This document shows positions 8,225 through 16,653 of a DNA stretch of 44,405 bases, in pieces (position 1 is the first letter of the stretch; every line of letters starts with the position of its first letter). Under the pieces are notes generated by a model. The model ran no database searches. It saw only the letters and a list, made by a program, of their open reading frames with translations, and had not been told where the DNA came from. The DNA is from Clostridiales bacterium (GTDB taxonomy: Bacteria > Bacillota_A > Clostridia > Christensenellales > Aristaeellaceae), in NCBI GenBank assembly GCA_024684665.1, contig JAIKWN010000257.1:1-44405 (forward strand), read 5' to 3'. A program made the translations under genes and the position numbers.

Positions 8225-9208
8225 TTACTTGCCCAGTCCCGTGTAGACTGCTTCTTTCGCCGCGGTGATGCCCATGACCTCGTAAGCCTTCGCACCGGCA
8301 GCCTTGAAAGCGTCAACGTTAACCTCGGAGAACGGAACGACGGTCACGCCGGAGGCGATCAGCTGGTCGCGGACGGCATCGGCGTTGTCCTGGATGGACT
8401 GGGAAACGGCATAGCCGGCCTTGTCTGCTTCTTCAACGAGGATCTGCTGATACTCTTCCGGCAGGGTGTTGAACCAGTCGGCAGAGCAGACGGAAACGTT
8501 GATCAGGTAGATGTGATGGGTCTCGGAGACGACCTTTATAACCTCATTGAGCTGAGCGTTCGCATACGCGGTATAAACGTCCTCAAGGCCGTCGATCGCC
8601 TTGGTCTGCGCGGCGGAGTAGATCTCGGAACGGGCGAGGGAAACCGGGGTCGCGCCGATCGCGCGGATGGACTCCTGCCAGATCGGGGCGCCGGCGGTAC
8701 GCAGCTTCTGACCTGCCAGATCTTCCGGCGTGCGGACTTCCTTGTTGCAGATGACATTGCGATAGCCCTGAATATACGCGAAGGACAGGATCTTGAAGCC
8801 GAACTCGTTGACCAGGCGCTGCTCCCACTCCTTGAAGCAGTCGAGATCGCGGACGGCCTTCACTTCGTCCATGTTCTCGAGCATGTACGGCCCGTTGAAG
8901 ACGGCCAGCTCGGAGACATAGTTGCCAAGGCGGGCGAAGTCGGTGTTGTGGCCGATGTTTGCGCCCATGCGCATCTGCTCCAGGACATCCTCCTCGGCGC
9001 CGAGCTGCGCGTTGGCAAACACGTCGATGGTCAGTTCGCCGTTCGTGCGCTCGGAAACCGCGCTCGCCCAGTCGAGGAATGCTTGATGATACGGGTCGTT
9101 CTCGGTCAGTGTGTGGCTGAACATGAGGTTGTACTGCGCAGCCAGGGCGTCGGAGCACAGGCACAGCGCGAGCACAAGGGACAGGGCGACAACAAGAACG
9201 CTTTTCAT
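8225..9208 (-). CDS. dctP: TRAP transporter solute-binding protein DctP
   Basis: This extracytoplasmic receptor hands a carboxylated substrate to DctQM. The 327-residue protein has a signal peptide (core about 4-18) with a likely cleavage after ALAA (21-24); cysteines at 16 and 18 do not form a lipobox. The family block GQKLRTAGAPIWQE contains Arg170, the residue that in this family clamps the substrate carboxylate. The start at 9208 has AGGAGG just upstream; the frame remains open to 9250 but without a ribosome site. It is the first gene after a strong promoter (9268-9296) and probably leads an eight-gene transcript reaching the polygalacturonase. Confidence 0.93.
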   Translation of the reverse strand: MKSVLVVALSLVLALCLCSDALAAQYNLMFSHTLTENDPYHQAFLDWASAVSERTNGELTIDVFANAQLGAEEDVLEQMRMGANIGHNTDFARLGNYVSELAVFNGPYMLENMDEVKAVRDLDCFKEWEQRLVNEFGFKILSFAYIQGYRNVICNKEVRTPEDLAGQKLRTAGAPIWQESIRAIGATPVSLARSEIYSAAQTKAIDGLEDVYTAYANAQLNEVIKVVSETHHIYLINVSVCSADWFNTLPEEYQQILVEEADKAGYAVSQSIQDNADAVRDQLIASGVTVVPFSEVNVDAFKAAGAKAYEVMGITAAKEAVYTGLGK

Positions 9209-9267
9209 TTTCCTACCTCCTGTTTTTCTCCTGTTTTTGGGAAGCTTCACTTCCTTTTTCCAAATTT

Positions 9268-9296
9268 ATATTAAATGAGAGGCTATTTTTCGTCAA
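9268..9296 (-). promoter_or_regulatory. Sigma-A promoter of the TRAP/ABC/pectinase operon
   Basis: On the minus strand TTGACG (9296-9291) and TAATAT (9273-9268) are separated by exactly 17 bases. Transcription would start near 9261, leaving a leader of about 50 bases before dctP. The gap to the preceding isomerase gene is AT-rich. No cre-like operator was recognised. Confidence 0.75.
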
Positions 9297-9357
9297 TAAT
9301 CTACATTTTGCATTCTAAACTTCTGCACATAATGTAAAAAATTGCGTACCCGGTTTC

Positions 9358-10167
9358 TTAGTCAAACCATTTATGCAGGAAGGCGAAGGCTTCCCTTGCC
9401 GCGGTATCCGGATCCGGCAGCGGGAGGCATTCCACGGAGAGCACGCCGTCGTAGCCGATCCCGCGCAGCGTGTCCGCGACCTGCGCGAATTGAAAGCAGC
9501 CCGCTCCGGGATAGTGGCGGTTGTTATCCGCAAAATGCACATGGCCGAGAACGTCCTTCGCGTCCCTGAAGGCGGAGGCAATGTCCGCCTCCTCGATGTT
9601 CATATGGAAAATATCCATCAGGGCGCGGGTGTTGACAAGCCCGTAGGCGCCGATTATTTCCGCGATCTGCCGGCCCGTGTTCAGCACGTTGTTCTCATAC
9701 CGGTTTGTGGCTTCGAGCAGGATGGTTACGCCCTTTTGCCCGGCATAGTCATCGATGCGCCGGAGCGCGCGGCCAAAGATGTCCAGGTGCTTTTTGCGGT
9801 CCTGTCCGGGCAGGATGTTGCCCTTGATGCTGCCGATCGTCACGCGCGCGCCAAGCTGCGCGGCGACGTCCACGAAGCGGCAGACCATGCCGTAGATGCG
9901 GTCCTGGTTTTCCTCGTTGTCGTCGCAGAGATGCAGGCCGTACTTGCCGTAGATCGTGCCAGTGCCAAGCGTTGCGATGCCGACGCCGGTTTCCCGCATT
10001 GCGGAAAGGAGCGCGGGAACATCGAGGACGGAAACATCTGGCACGTGGATCTCAATGGCGTGATAGCCCATTGCACCGGCCTTGCGTAGGTTTCCGCAGA
10101 AATCTCCGCTCATGGGGACGGGGGTCGTCGGACTTGATGCCAGGTTTGACGCTACACAGTATTTCAT
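9358..10167 (-). CDS. TIM-barrel sugar-phosphate isomerase/epimerase family protein
   Basis: This 269-residue protein belongs to the xylose-isomerase-like TIM-barrel (AP endonuclease 2) family, which isomerises or epimerises sugars or sugar acids with a divalent metal. Likely metal ligands are Glu152 (LLEATNRYE), Asp185 with His188 (LMDIFHMN), His211 (GHVHFADNNRHYPG) and Glu246 (VLSVECLP). The exact substrate cannot be read from sequence; a uronate-derived keto sugar is plausible from the locus. Its ATG overlaps the sensor kinase stop codon by four bases, with GAGGAGAG as ribosome site, so this enzyme is expressed with the two-component system rather than with the transport operon. Confidence 0.85.
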   Translation of the reverse strand: MKYCVASNLASSPTTPVPMSGDFCGNLRKAGAMGYHAIEIHVPDVSVLDVPALLSAMRETGVGIATLGTGTIYGKYGLHLCDDNEENQDRIYGMVCRFVDVAAQLGARVTIGSIKGNILPGQDRKKHLDIFGRALRRIDDYAGQKGVTILLEATNRYENNVLNTGRQIAEIIGAYGLVNTRALMDIFHMNIEEADIASAFRDAKDVLGHVHFADNNRHYPGAGCFQFAQVADTLRGIGYDGVLSVECLPLPDPDTAAREAFAFLHKWFD

Positions 10168-12026
10168 GTTCTCTCCTCTTTCTCAGCTTCCGCTGATGTT
10201 TTCAACTGGTCAATGACCGGAAGGCGCAGAAGGATCGACGTTCCCTTCCCCGGCGCGCTGTCGATCTCGAGCCTGTAATTGTCGCCGTAGGAAAGCATCA
10301 TGCGTTTGTTTACGTTGTAGAGCCCGATATGCCGTCCCCGCTCGGTCTTGCTGGAAGAAAGGCTCTCACGCACATAGGCGAGGCGGGCCGCGTCCATGCC
10401 GACGCCGTTGTCTTCCACCAAGATGCAGAGCAGGCCATTTTCCATGGTGATCCGCGTTCTCACCGTGAGCGTCTGTCCCTCCTCGGAGAGACCGTGGTGG
10501 ATGCTGTTTTCAACGAGAGGCTGCAGAAGGAGCTTCACGACCTGCCTGTCCTTCGTTTCCTCCTCGCATTCGCAGATGTAATCAAAGCGTTCCCCGTAGC
10601 GGATTTTCTGGATGGCGATGTAGCTGTCCAGGATCTCCATCTCCCGGCGGATCGTCACAATTTCCTCGCTCGCGTCCAGCGCGTAATGCAGCATGTCGGA
10701 AAGGTATTCGATCATATCGCTTGCGTCGTTGCGCCCGCCGGTGAGCGCGATCGTCTTCCACTGAATCGTGCTCATCGTATTGAAAAGGAAATGCGGGTTG
10801 AGCTGCGCCTGCAGAGCCTGTAGTTCCAGCAGCTTCGCGTGATGCCTGCGGTCTGCCAGCTGCATCTGCAGGTACTCCTTGTCGAGGAAGGTGTCAACCA
10901 CGTTGCGGAGCGTCTGGCTGTAGGTCAGGCGCCCGTCCGTTCCGTTCTCTTCGTCGTTTGCGATCAGGCCGCGCTTCGCGCGCTGGATCGAGTGGATGAC
11001 CCCGGCGATATCCCGGTTGTTCCGCTGCGCGGTCTGGTAGGCAAAGAAGATGCCGAAAAGCATCGTGAGCCCGATCGCAGCAATCAGAATGTTCAGCACC
11101 CTGCGAGATACCGCATACAGGCTGCTTTCCGGGGCGAGCCAGATGAGGTGCCATCCGAAGTGCGGCAGCTTTTCCGTCAGGCAGACGTACTTCTTCCCGT
11201 CGCGCATGGTGATGCGCTTTTTCTGAATGCCGTCGCGGTTCCAGTCGTCGCCGAACTGATTCCGGACGCCGGTTCCAAGGGCCTGTGCGTCCGGGACCTG
11301 CCCGATGTCCGAGCTTTCAAAGAGGAGCCGGCCCGCCTCATCGACGACGCACGCCGACGTTTCCCATTTGTCGTCCGGGCTTTCGAGAAGCTGCGCGATG
11401 CGGCTTTCATCGATGTTGAGCACAAGCACGCCGCGGTCCGAACCCGTCGTGCCTCCCGCAAAGATCCGGCAGTAGATCGTCATCAGCTCGCGCTGTGAGC
11501 CGTCCTCCTGCGTGACCATGCGTGTCTCGTTCCACGTCCTCTCAAACATGCCCGCGTTCAGATAGCTCTGATACCATCCGATGTCCGTGCTTTCGCTCAG
11601 GTTGGTCAGACGCTTTTTGCTGCTGATAAAGAAATCCCCGCCGTCCTCATAGTAGATGTAGCTCGAATCCACATAGGGATTCTGCCTGCACGACGCGTAG
11701 ATGAGGTCCAGGATGGCGTTGTATACGGCGAATTCATCGTCATGGATGCCTTCTTCGGAAGCATGCTTCATCGCTGTTTTGAGCCGGAGCGTTACGGCGG
11801 GATTGGTGGTCAGGCTGTAATTCAGCCGTTCGAGATCGCTCGCAACCCCGTTCAGCTGGTCGACGGCATGGCCGACCCCCGCGGCAAAGCTCTTGTTGAT
11901 CTCTTCATTCAGCACCCGCATGGTCAGCATGCCGGCCACGATGCCAAGCAAAAAAAGCGGCAGGAGAACTGCCAGAAACAGATTGACCGTCTCTATCCAG
12001 AAAAAGCGACGGGACATATCCTTCAT
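10164..12026 (-). CDS. YesM-like sensor histidine kinase
   Basis: This membrane sensor phosphorylates the AraC-type regulator encoded just upstream. The 620-residue protein has a membrane helix at about 13-35, an extracellular sensing region of roughly 265 residues (dCache-like), a second helix at about 309-330, a linker with a coiled-coil region, then the His_kinase block QAQLNPHFLFNTMSTIQW with the phospho-accepting His412. The ATPase domain shows the N box PLVENSIHHG (Asn507), DNGVGM (539-544) and GLYNV (569-573). It overlaps the regulator gene and the isomerase gene by four bases each. Family members of this type commonly control plant polysaccharide loci, so sensing of a pectin-derived sugar is inferred. 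Confidence 0.93.
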   Translation of the reverse strand: MKDMSRRFFWIETVNLFLAVLLPLFLLGIVAGMLTMRVLNEEINKSFAAGVGHAVDQLNGVASDLERLNYSLTTNPAVTLRLKTAMKHASEEGIHDDEFAVYNAILDLIYASCRQNPYVDSSYIYYEDGGDFFISSKKRLTNLSESTDIGWYQSYLNAGMFERTWNETRMVTQEDGSQRELMTIYCRIFAGGTTGSDRGVLVLNIDESRIAQLLESPDDKWETSACVVDEAGRLLFESSDIGQVPDAQALGTGVRNQFGDDWNRDGIQKKRITMRDGKKYVCLTEKLPHFGWHLIWLAPESSLYAVSRRVLNILIAAIGLTMLFGIFFAYQTAQRNNRDIAGVIHSIQRAKRGLIANDEENGTDGRLTYSQTLRNVVDTFLDKEYLQMQLADRRHHAKLLELQALQAQLNPHFLFNTMSTIQWKTIALTGGRNDASDMIEYLSDMLHYALDASEEIVTIRREMEILDSYIAIQKIRYGERFDYICECEEETKDRQVVKLLLQPLVENSIHHGLSEEGQTLTVRTRITMENGLLCILVEDNGVGMDAARLAYVRESLSSSKTERGRHIGLYNVNKRMMLSYGDNYRLEIDSAPGKGTSILLRLPVIDQLKTSAEAEKEERT

Positions 12027-12799
12027 CGGTGTTCACTCCTGCCGCGCAGTCTGTATTCCTTGGGCGTCATCTGAAAACACTGCCGGAAGCTGCGTGAAAA
12101 GCTGTTGGACGTCGTATAGCCGACCCTGCGCGCGATGTCCTGGATCTGCATGGACGTGCGGGTGAGCAGGCGCGCAGCCTCCTTCATTCTCGCCCGGGTC
12201 AGGTAGTCGCTGAATTTCTCGCCCGTCTGCTGATGGAAAAAAGTGCTGAGGTAGTAGGGGTTGATCTTCACATGCTGGGCCGTGCTTTCCAGCGTCGCGT
12301 CCTCGTAATGCACATGGATGAATTCCTTGATCCTGCGGATCATTTCGTTTTCTTCGTCCGGCCCCTGCTGCTCCGTCTTCTGCGCTTCGGCGGCCCTTCC
12401 CGCGCTGATCGTTCCGCTCCGCTGTGCGTCGAGCTCCGCGCGGATCTGGCTGAATTCCTCGACGATCTGTGCGTATTTGATCGGCTTGACCAGGTAATGC
12501 CGCACGCCGAAGCGCATCGCCTGACGGGCGTATTCAAAATTGCGGTATCCGCTGACGACGATAAAGACCGTCTCCGGTGCGCGTGCATGTGCGGCTTCGA
12601 TCAGCTCGAGTCCGCTCATGCTGAGCATTTTGATATCCGTGACAACCACGTCCACCGGGTTGCGTATGAGAAATTCGTCCGCCGCCTGCGCGCTTGAAAA
12701 ATCTGCCAGAATGGAAAAACCGATTTTCTCCCAGGGGAAATAGGTGCAGAATCCCTTGCGGATTTCCCGTTCGTCGTCCACCACGATCATCGTATACAT
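12023..12799 (-). CDS. YesN-like response regulator with AraC-type DNA-binding domain
   Basis: This is the transcription regulator partner of the sensor kinase. The 258-residue protein has a receiver domain (1-120) with acidic residues Asp8-Asp9-Glu10, phospho-acceptor Asp55 (VVTDIKM), Ser83 and Lys105 (LVKPI). After a variable linker (125-153) comes an AraC double helix-turn-helix (155-252) ending in the family signature GYTTSNSFSRSFRQ and PKEYR. GGGAGAA precedes the ATG at 12799. It is the first gene of its operon and probably activates the promoter at 9268-9296. Confidence 0.94.
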   Translation of the reverse strand: MYTMIVVDDEREIRKGFCTYFPWEKIGFSILADFSSAQAADEFLIRNPVDVVVTDIKMLSMSGLELIEAAHARAPETVFIVVSGYRNFEYARQAMRFGVRHYLVKPIKYAQIVEEFSQIRAELDAQRSGTISAGRAAEAQKTEQQGPDEENEMIRRIKEFIHVHYEDATLESTAQHVKINPYYLSTFFHQQTGEKFSDYLTRARMKEAARLLTRTSMQIQDIARRVGYTTSNSFSRSFRQCFQMTPKEYRLRGRSEHR

Positions 12800-12861
12800 G
12801 GCGTATTCTCCCTGTTTTCCATCTCTGTTTCCCGGTACGATTCCATCGTTATGCTTCGTAT

Positions 12862-12891
12862 AATGTATTGGGAGCTTTATTCCGTTGTCAA
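12862..12891 (-). promoter_or_regulatory. Probable promoter of the two-component operon
   Basis: On the minus strand a perfect -35 box TTGACA (12891-12886) is followed after 18 bases by TACATT (12867-12862), a four-of-six match to the -10 consensus. It lies about 60 bases before the response regulator start. Confidence 0.5.
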
Positions 12892-12899
12892 GGTTCTTT

Positions 12900-13380
12900 T
12901 TGTGTGCATTTTCTTTATTTTATGCATAATTTCTATTCATATTTACTCAAGCACCGAATCTAAAGAATTGCTCATTTTTCGTTGTTCGAAGCACGGGATG
13001 TGTCTCATCCGGATCGCTTCTTGCGCGCAGGCGGTTCCTATCGATTCCCCGGGGTTTCGCGTTGCTGTCAGCCTTCATCTGCTTAAACTGCCAACCCTCC
13101 GGGTGTGGCCTTCGCGTTCGGTTTGGAAGTGCCATGCCGGCAGTTTGCCCGTCATGGCCTGTACGGGAATGCGCGCCGCCGGGCGCAGAAAACCCTTCCT
13201 GTCATGGACCGGTTCCGTCTTCAGGGGGTGGATTGCAGCAGAGGATGTCATCTTTATGGAAGGCACCCATGCCGGCGGGGAATGGCTGCAGGGTGGGGGT
13301 ATGCCTCAGGGGCGCCCCGTGCTCCGCCGCCAGAAAGCTTTTCAACGGATGGCTGCACATTGTAACTTGACTAAAAAAGA
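12900..13380. other. Intergenic stretch between divergent operons, no supported gene
   Basis: This stretch separates the minus-strand two-component operon from the plus-strand mutagenesis cassette. Positions 12900-12965 are AT-rich and the remainder is GC-rich. Open frames exist, including one of 184 codons from 12851, but their translations have no family resemblance and no ribosome site, so I do not call a gene. It may hold decayed coding sequence. Confidence 0.4.
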
Positions 13381-13383
13381 TTT

Positions 13384-13419
13384 TAAACGGTTTACAAACA
13401 ATTAAAACTGTGCTAGAAT
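13384..13419 (+). promoter_or_regulatory. Promoter and candidate operator of the mutagenesis cassette
   Basis: TTTACA (13391-13396) and TAGAAT (13414-13419) are 17 bases apart, and a TG at 13411-13412 makes an extended -10. The palindrome TAAACGGTTTA (13384-13394) overlaps the -35 box and is a natural place for the repressor encoded immediately downstream to bind. It does not match the Gram-positive LexA box GAAC-N4-GTTC. Confidence 0.6.
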
Positions 13420-13465
13420 GCCGACAGCAGAGAATCTGACAGGATTCCTATGAAGAGGTGATCCC

Positions 13466-14311
13466 ATGGCGAAAAAGGAAGAGGGAAGGAAGACGCGCAA
13501 AACGACTGGCAGACCTGCCGTGGATGCGGATCGCCGTGCGCATGTAGGCCAGACCATCCGGAAATACCGCGCTGCCGCCGGAATGGATCAGGCGGAGGTT
13601 GCGGCCGTGCTTGGATGCACGAAGACGGCCGTCGGGAACTGGGAACTTGGCCTTACCCGGCCTGACATCGATAATGTGCCAAAGCTGTGCGGCCTTCTGC
13701 ACATTCCGGTTGCGGAACTGCTGGGCTTCGAAGAGGAGATGCCTCTGTCAAACGACGACAGGAATTTCCTGAAAATGTTCCACAGCCTGGACAGGTTCAA
13801 TCAGCACACCATATGGCAGATTATGGACCGGCTGCTCTTCCAGCAGGACAGCAGGGAAAAGGAACGGCTGCGCCGTTCCTATACGCCCATGTGCCTGTAC
13901 GAGGATGCCGCTGCAGCCGGAATTGGTGGCCCGATGCTGGACTATGCCGAAAACAGGATGATGTACGTCCTCCGAGACAATGTGCCCCGCGGCTCGGACG
14001 GGATCATCCACGTCAATGGCCGAAGCATGGAACCCACCTTTGAGGATGGGGCTTATGTCTACATCGACAAGGGCGCGGAAGTGAAACCCGGCCAGGTCGG
14101 TGTTTTCATCGTCAACGGAGAGGCCTTCATTAAGGAATACCGGCCGGACGGGCTGTATTCGCACAACAGCCGGTATAAGCCGATCCTCATCAGCGAGGGC
14201 AGCGACGTGCGCTGCTGCGGGAGAGTGACCGGCCCCGTGGGGGACGGGGACATCGCGTCCGGTTCCCTGCTCGAAAGGATAGAGGCCGCTTTTGAAGAAA
14301 ACGACGACTGA
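13466..14311 (+). CDS. LexA-like XRE/S24 self-cleaving repressor
   Basis: The 281-residue protein combines an XRE helix-turn-helix (about 27-87, with QAEVAAVLGCTKTAVGNWE) with a C-terminal S24 peptidase domain (about 140-270). The catalytic pair is visible: Ser187 in VNGRSMEPTF and Lys223 in EAFIKEYRPDG. An Ala151-Gly152 bond in DAAAAGIGG matches the autocleavage site of LexA and UmuD. The expected behaviour is repression of its own operon until RecA-stimulated self-cleavage after DNA damage. A basic N-terminal tail (1-25) precedes the HTH. The ribosome site GAAGAGGTG precedes the ATG. It leads a cassette with a Y-family polymerase. It is not the canonical LexA, whose N-terminus is a winged helix. 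Confidence 0.9.
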   Translation: MAKKEEGRKTRKTTGRPAVDADRRAHVGQTIRKYRAAAGMDQAEVAAVLGCTKTAVGNWELGLTRPDIDNVPKLCGLLHIPVAELLGFEEEMPLSNDDRNFLKMFHSLDRFNQHTIWQIMDRLLFQQDSREKERLRRSYTPMCLYEDAAAAGIGGPMLDYAENRMMYVLRDNVPRGSDGIIHVNGRSMEPTFEDGAYVYIDKGAEVKPGQVGVFIVNGEAFIKEYRPDGLYSHNSRYKPILISEGSDVRCCGRVTGPVGDGDIASGSLLERIEAAFEENDD

Positions 14312-14322
14312 GAGGTGCGCGT

Positions 14323-14640
14323 ATGAATGAACAGAAGCCATTAAAAGGCGCGAGACCGCCTCACCTGGAAAGGGTATATGTCAAGGTGAACTCTGATTTC
14401 GATGCGACCGGGTATATCCAGCCCAAGTCCATCACCTGGAAAGATGGCCGTACGTTCAGGATCGAAGCCGTGAAGGATTACCGCCCGGCGGCCGTCTACC
14501 GGAAGGGGGTCGAAGGGGCCTGTTACACGGTGGTGATCAAAGGCGAGGAAAAGCATCTGTTTTTCGAATGGACGAATTCCGCCTTTGCGAGCCGCGTCGC
14601 CCGGTGGTACGTTGAAACGATGGTTCCGGATACCGTGTGA
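14323..14640 (+). CDS. Small protein of the mutagenesis cassette, function unknown
   Basis: This 105-residue protein lies 11 bases after the repressor and 29 bases before the polymerase, so it is very probably co-transcribed. I do not recognise a named family with certainty. It has a basic, proline-containing N-terminus, a central ITWKDGRTFRIEAVKDYRPA stretch and a C-terminal part ending in HLFFEW and ARWYVE. The pattern of alternating strands resembles small barrel-like proteins encoded beside translesion polymerases in other phyla (DUF6504-like), but that is only an impression. An accessory or regulatory subunit for the polymerase is the likeliest role. Confidence 0.75.
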   Translation: MNEQKPLKGARPPHLERVYVKVNSDFDATGYIQPKSITWKDGRTFRIEAVKDYRPAAVYRKGVEGACYTVVIKGEEKHLFFEWTNSAFASRVARWYVETMVPDTV

Positions 14641-14669
14641 AGGACTGACAGGAAAGGAGGCCGGCGGCT

Positions 14670-16220
14670 GTGGCAGAGCGCGTTCGCCAGTATGTCGGAA
14701 TCGACGCGAAGAGCTTTTATGCCAGTGTGGAATGCGTAGAGCGCCACTTAAACCCGTTGACCACCAACCTTGTTGTGGCGGACCCGAGCCGGACGGAAAA
14801 AACCATCTGCCTAGCTGTCACGCCTTCCCTGAAGGCGCAGAAAGTCCCGGGAAGGCCCAGACTGTTTGAAGTGATCCAACGGGTCAGGGAGGTCAACCGG
14901 GAAAGGCTGAACGCGGGGATCAGGTCCGGTGCAATAAAACGCGATCCCCGGACAAAGAGGTATCAGTTTTCCTCTTCCTCTTTTGACGCCGAGGCTCTGG
15001 TAGCGGATCCGACGCTGGAACTGACCTATATCGTCGCACCGCCCCGGATGCGGCTCTATGAGGAATACAGTAGCAGGATCTACGCCACTTATCTCAAGTA
15101 CATCGCGCCGGAAGACATCATCGTCTATTCGATAGACGAGGTATTCATAGACCTTACGAATTATTTGCAGACCTACGGTATGACGGCCCACGAGCTGACC
15201 ATGACCATGGTGCGGGAAGTGCTTTACAACACCGGAATTACTGCGACAGCGGGCATCGGGACGAACCTGTATCTGGCGAAGGTGGCCATGGACATCGTGG
15301 CGAAAAAAGCAAAACCGGATAAGGATGGCGTCCGGATCGCGGAACTGGATGAAATGAAATACAGGGAGATCCTATGGACGCACCGGCCGTTGACCGATTT
15401 CTGGCGTATCGGCCGCGGCATTTCTGCCAAGCTGGAGAGCATGCATCTGTATACCATGGGTGATGTGGCCAGGGCATCTCTGAATCCGGCCTCCGAGGCG
15501 ATGCTGTATAAGGCTTTCGGCGTTAACGCGGAACTGATTATCGATCACGCCTGGGGGTGGGAGCCCGTAACGGTGGATGTGATTAAGCAGTTCAAACCAG
15601 CTACGACCAGCATTTCCTCGGGGCAGGTTCTCCACAGTGCTTATCCTTTTGAGAAAGGACGCTTGATTGTCCATGAGATGACGGAACTGCTGGCCTTGGA
15701 TCTAGTCCGGAAGAAGATGGTGACTAAACAGGTTGTTCTGTATATAGGGTATGATAAAGAGAGCCTGGAGGGGGTGAGAGGAAGGAATTATACTGGCCCC
15801 GTTACAGTGGACTTCTATGGACGCAAGGTGCCCAAGCACGCCCATGGTACCGGCAATATTGACCACTACACAAGCTCTACCAGAATCATTATGGAAACCA
15901 TGCTTGAGCTTTATGACTGCGTGGTAAACAGAGATTTGTTGATTCGAAGAGTAAACATCGCCGCCTGCAATCTGATCCCGGAGGACGACGTTCCCATGGA
16001 AGTGCCTGAGCAGCTGGATTTCTTCACGGATTATGATGCGATGGAACGGGAGAAAAAGGCTGAAGAGACGGAGCACAGGCTACAGCAGGTAACGCTTGAG
16101 ATTCAGGACCGCTTCGGGAAAAACGCTCTGCTGAAAGGAATGAACCTGCAGGAGGGCGGGACGACCATTGAACGCAACGGTCAGATTGGCGGACACAGGG
16201 CGGGTGATGACGATGGCTGA
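14670..16220 (+). CDS. Y-family DNA polymerase (UmuC-like)
   Basis: This is a translesion polymerase of the Firmicute UmuC-type. The 516-residue protein carries the metal-binding motifs YVGIDAKSFYASVE (Asp12, Glu21) and YSIDEVFID (Asp156, Glu157), then AGIGTNLYLAKVAMD for the palm and thumb. The C-terminal tail, with KNALLKGMNLQEG and RNGQIGGHRAG, is typical of the Firmicute group. Translation starts with GTG at 14670, with AAAGGAGG at 14653-14660. Its last codons overlap the YolD-like gene by eight bases. Expected regulation is by the self-cleaving repressor at the head of the cassette. Confidence 0.94.
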   Translation: MAERVRQYVGIDAKSFYASVECVERHLNPLTTNLVVADPSRTEKTICLAVTPSLKAQKVPGRPRLFEVIQRVREVNRERLNAGIRSGAIKRDPRTKRYQFSSSSFDAEALVADPTLELTYIVAPPRMRLYEEYSSRIYATYLKYIAPEDIIVYSIDEVFIDLTNYLQTYGMTAHELTMTMVREVLYNTGITATAGIGTNLYLAKVAMDIVAKKAKPDKDGVRIAELDEMKYREILWTHRPLTDFWRIGRGISAKLESMHLYTMGDVARASLNPASEAMLYKAFGVNAELIIDHAWGWEPVTVDVIKQFKPATTSISSGQVLHSAYPFEKGRLIVHEMTELLALDLVRKKMVTKQVVLYIGYDKESLEGVRGRNYTGPVTVDFYGRKVPKHAHGTGNIDHYTSSTRIIMETMLELYDCVVNRDLLIRRVNIAACNLIPEDDVPMEVPEQLDFFTDYDAMEREKKAEETEHRLQQVTLEIQDRFGKNALLKGMNLQEGGTTIERNGQIGGHRAGDDDG

Positions 16221-16653
16221 AAAGAATCCATATGCGGATATCATTCGCCTTCCGCATCATCAGGCAGCAAACAGGCCGCATATGAGTATGCTGAACCGGG
16301 CGGCACAGTTCAGTCCTTATGCCGCGCTAGTTGGCTTCAACGGTGTGATCGCCGAGACAGGCCGGCTGACGGACAGGAAAACGGAACTGTCCGAAAACGA
16401 AATTGAGATGCTGGATCAGAAGCTCATGCTGATAAATGAAGAGATTCAGAATGGCCGCCATCCTGAGATCACGGTTACCTTTTTCGTGAAGGACGCATGG
16501 AAGGAAGGCGGTACTTATGAAGAGTACACAGGGGCAGTAAAGAAGATCGATCCCATCGAGAGGAATATCGCCTTTTATGGAAGGGTTGTCCCGATAGACG
16601 ATGTTTCGGAAATCCACGGAGAGCTTGTGGATGGGGTTGAAGCAGGGGAGTGA
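16213..16653 (+). CDS. YolD-like protein
   Basis: This 146-residue protein begins with the typical YolD-like N-terminus: acidic YADIIRLPHH, then MSMLNRAAQFSPYAALVGFNGVI and TGRLTDRK. YolD-like proteins are the standard partner of Firmicute UmuC-type polymerases and are thought to be UmuD-like accessory factors. The ATG at 16213 lies inside the end of the polymerase gene, so the two are translationally coupled; an ATG at 16207 is an equally possible start. No terminator was found after it. Confidence 0.88.
   Translation: MAEKNPYADIIRLPHHQAANRPHMSMLNRAAQFSPYAALVGFNGVIAETGRLTDRKTELSENEIEMLDQKLMLINEEIQNGRHPEITVTFFVKDAWKEGGTYEEYTGAVKKIDPIERNIAFYGRVVPIDDVSEIHGELVDGVEAGE

Noticed and set aside
12851..13405. 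184-codon plus-strand frame in the divergent intergenic region
   Set aside because: No ribosome site or domain, it runs into the cassette promoter, and the hydrophobic start is followed by random-looking sequence.
16151..16170. TTG start at 16168 for the YolD-like gene after GGAGGG
   Set aside because: The GGAGGG falls in a conserved part of the polymerase C-terminus, and the usual YolD-like N-terminus begins at the ATG at 16213.
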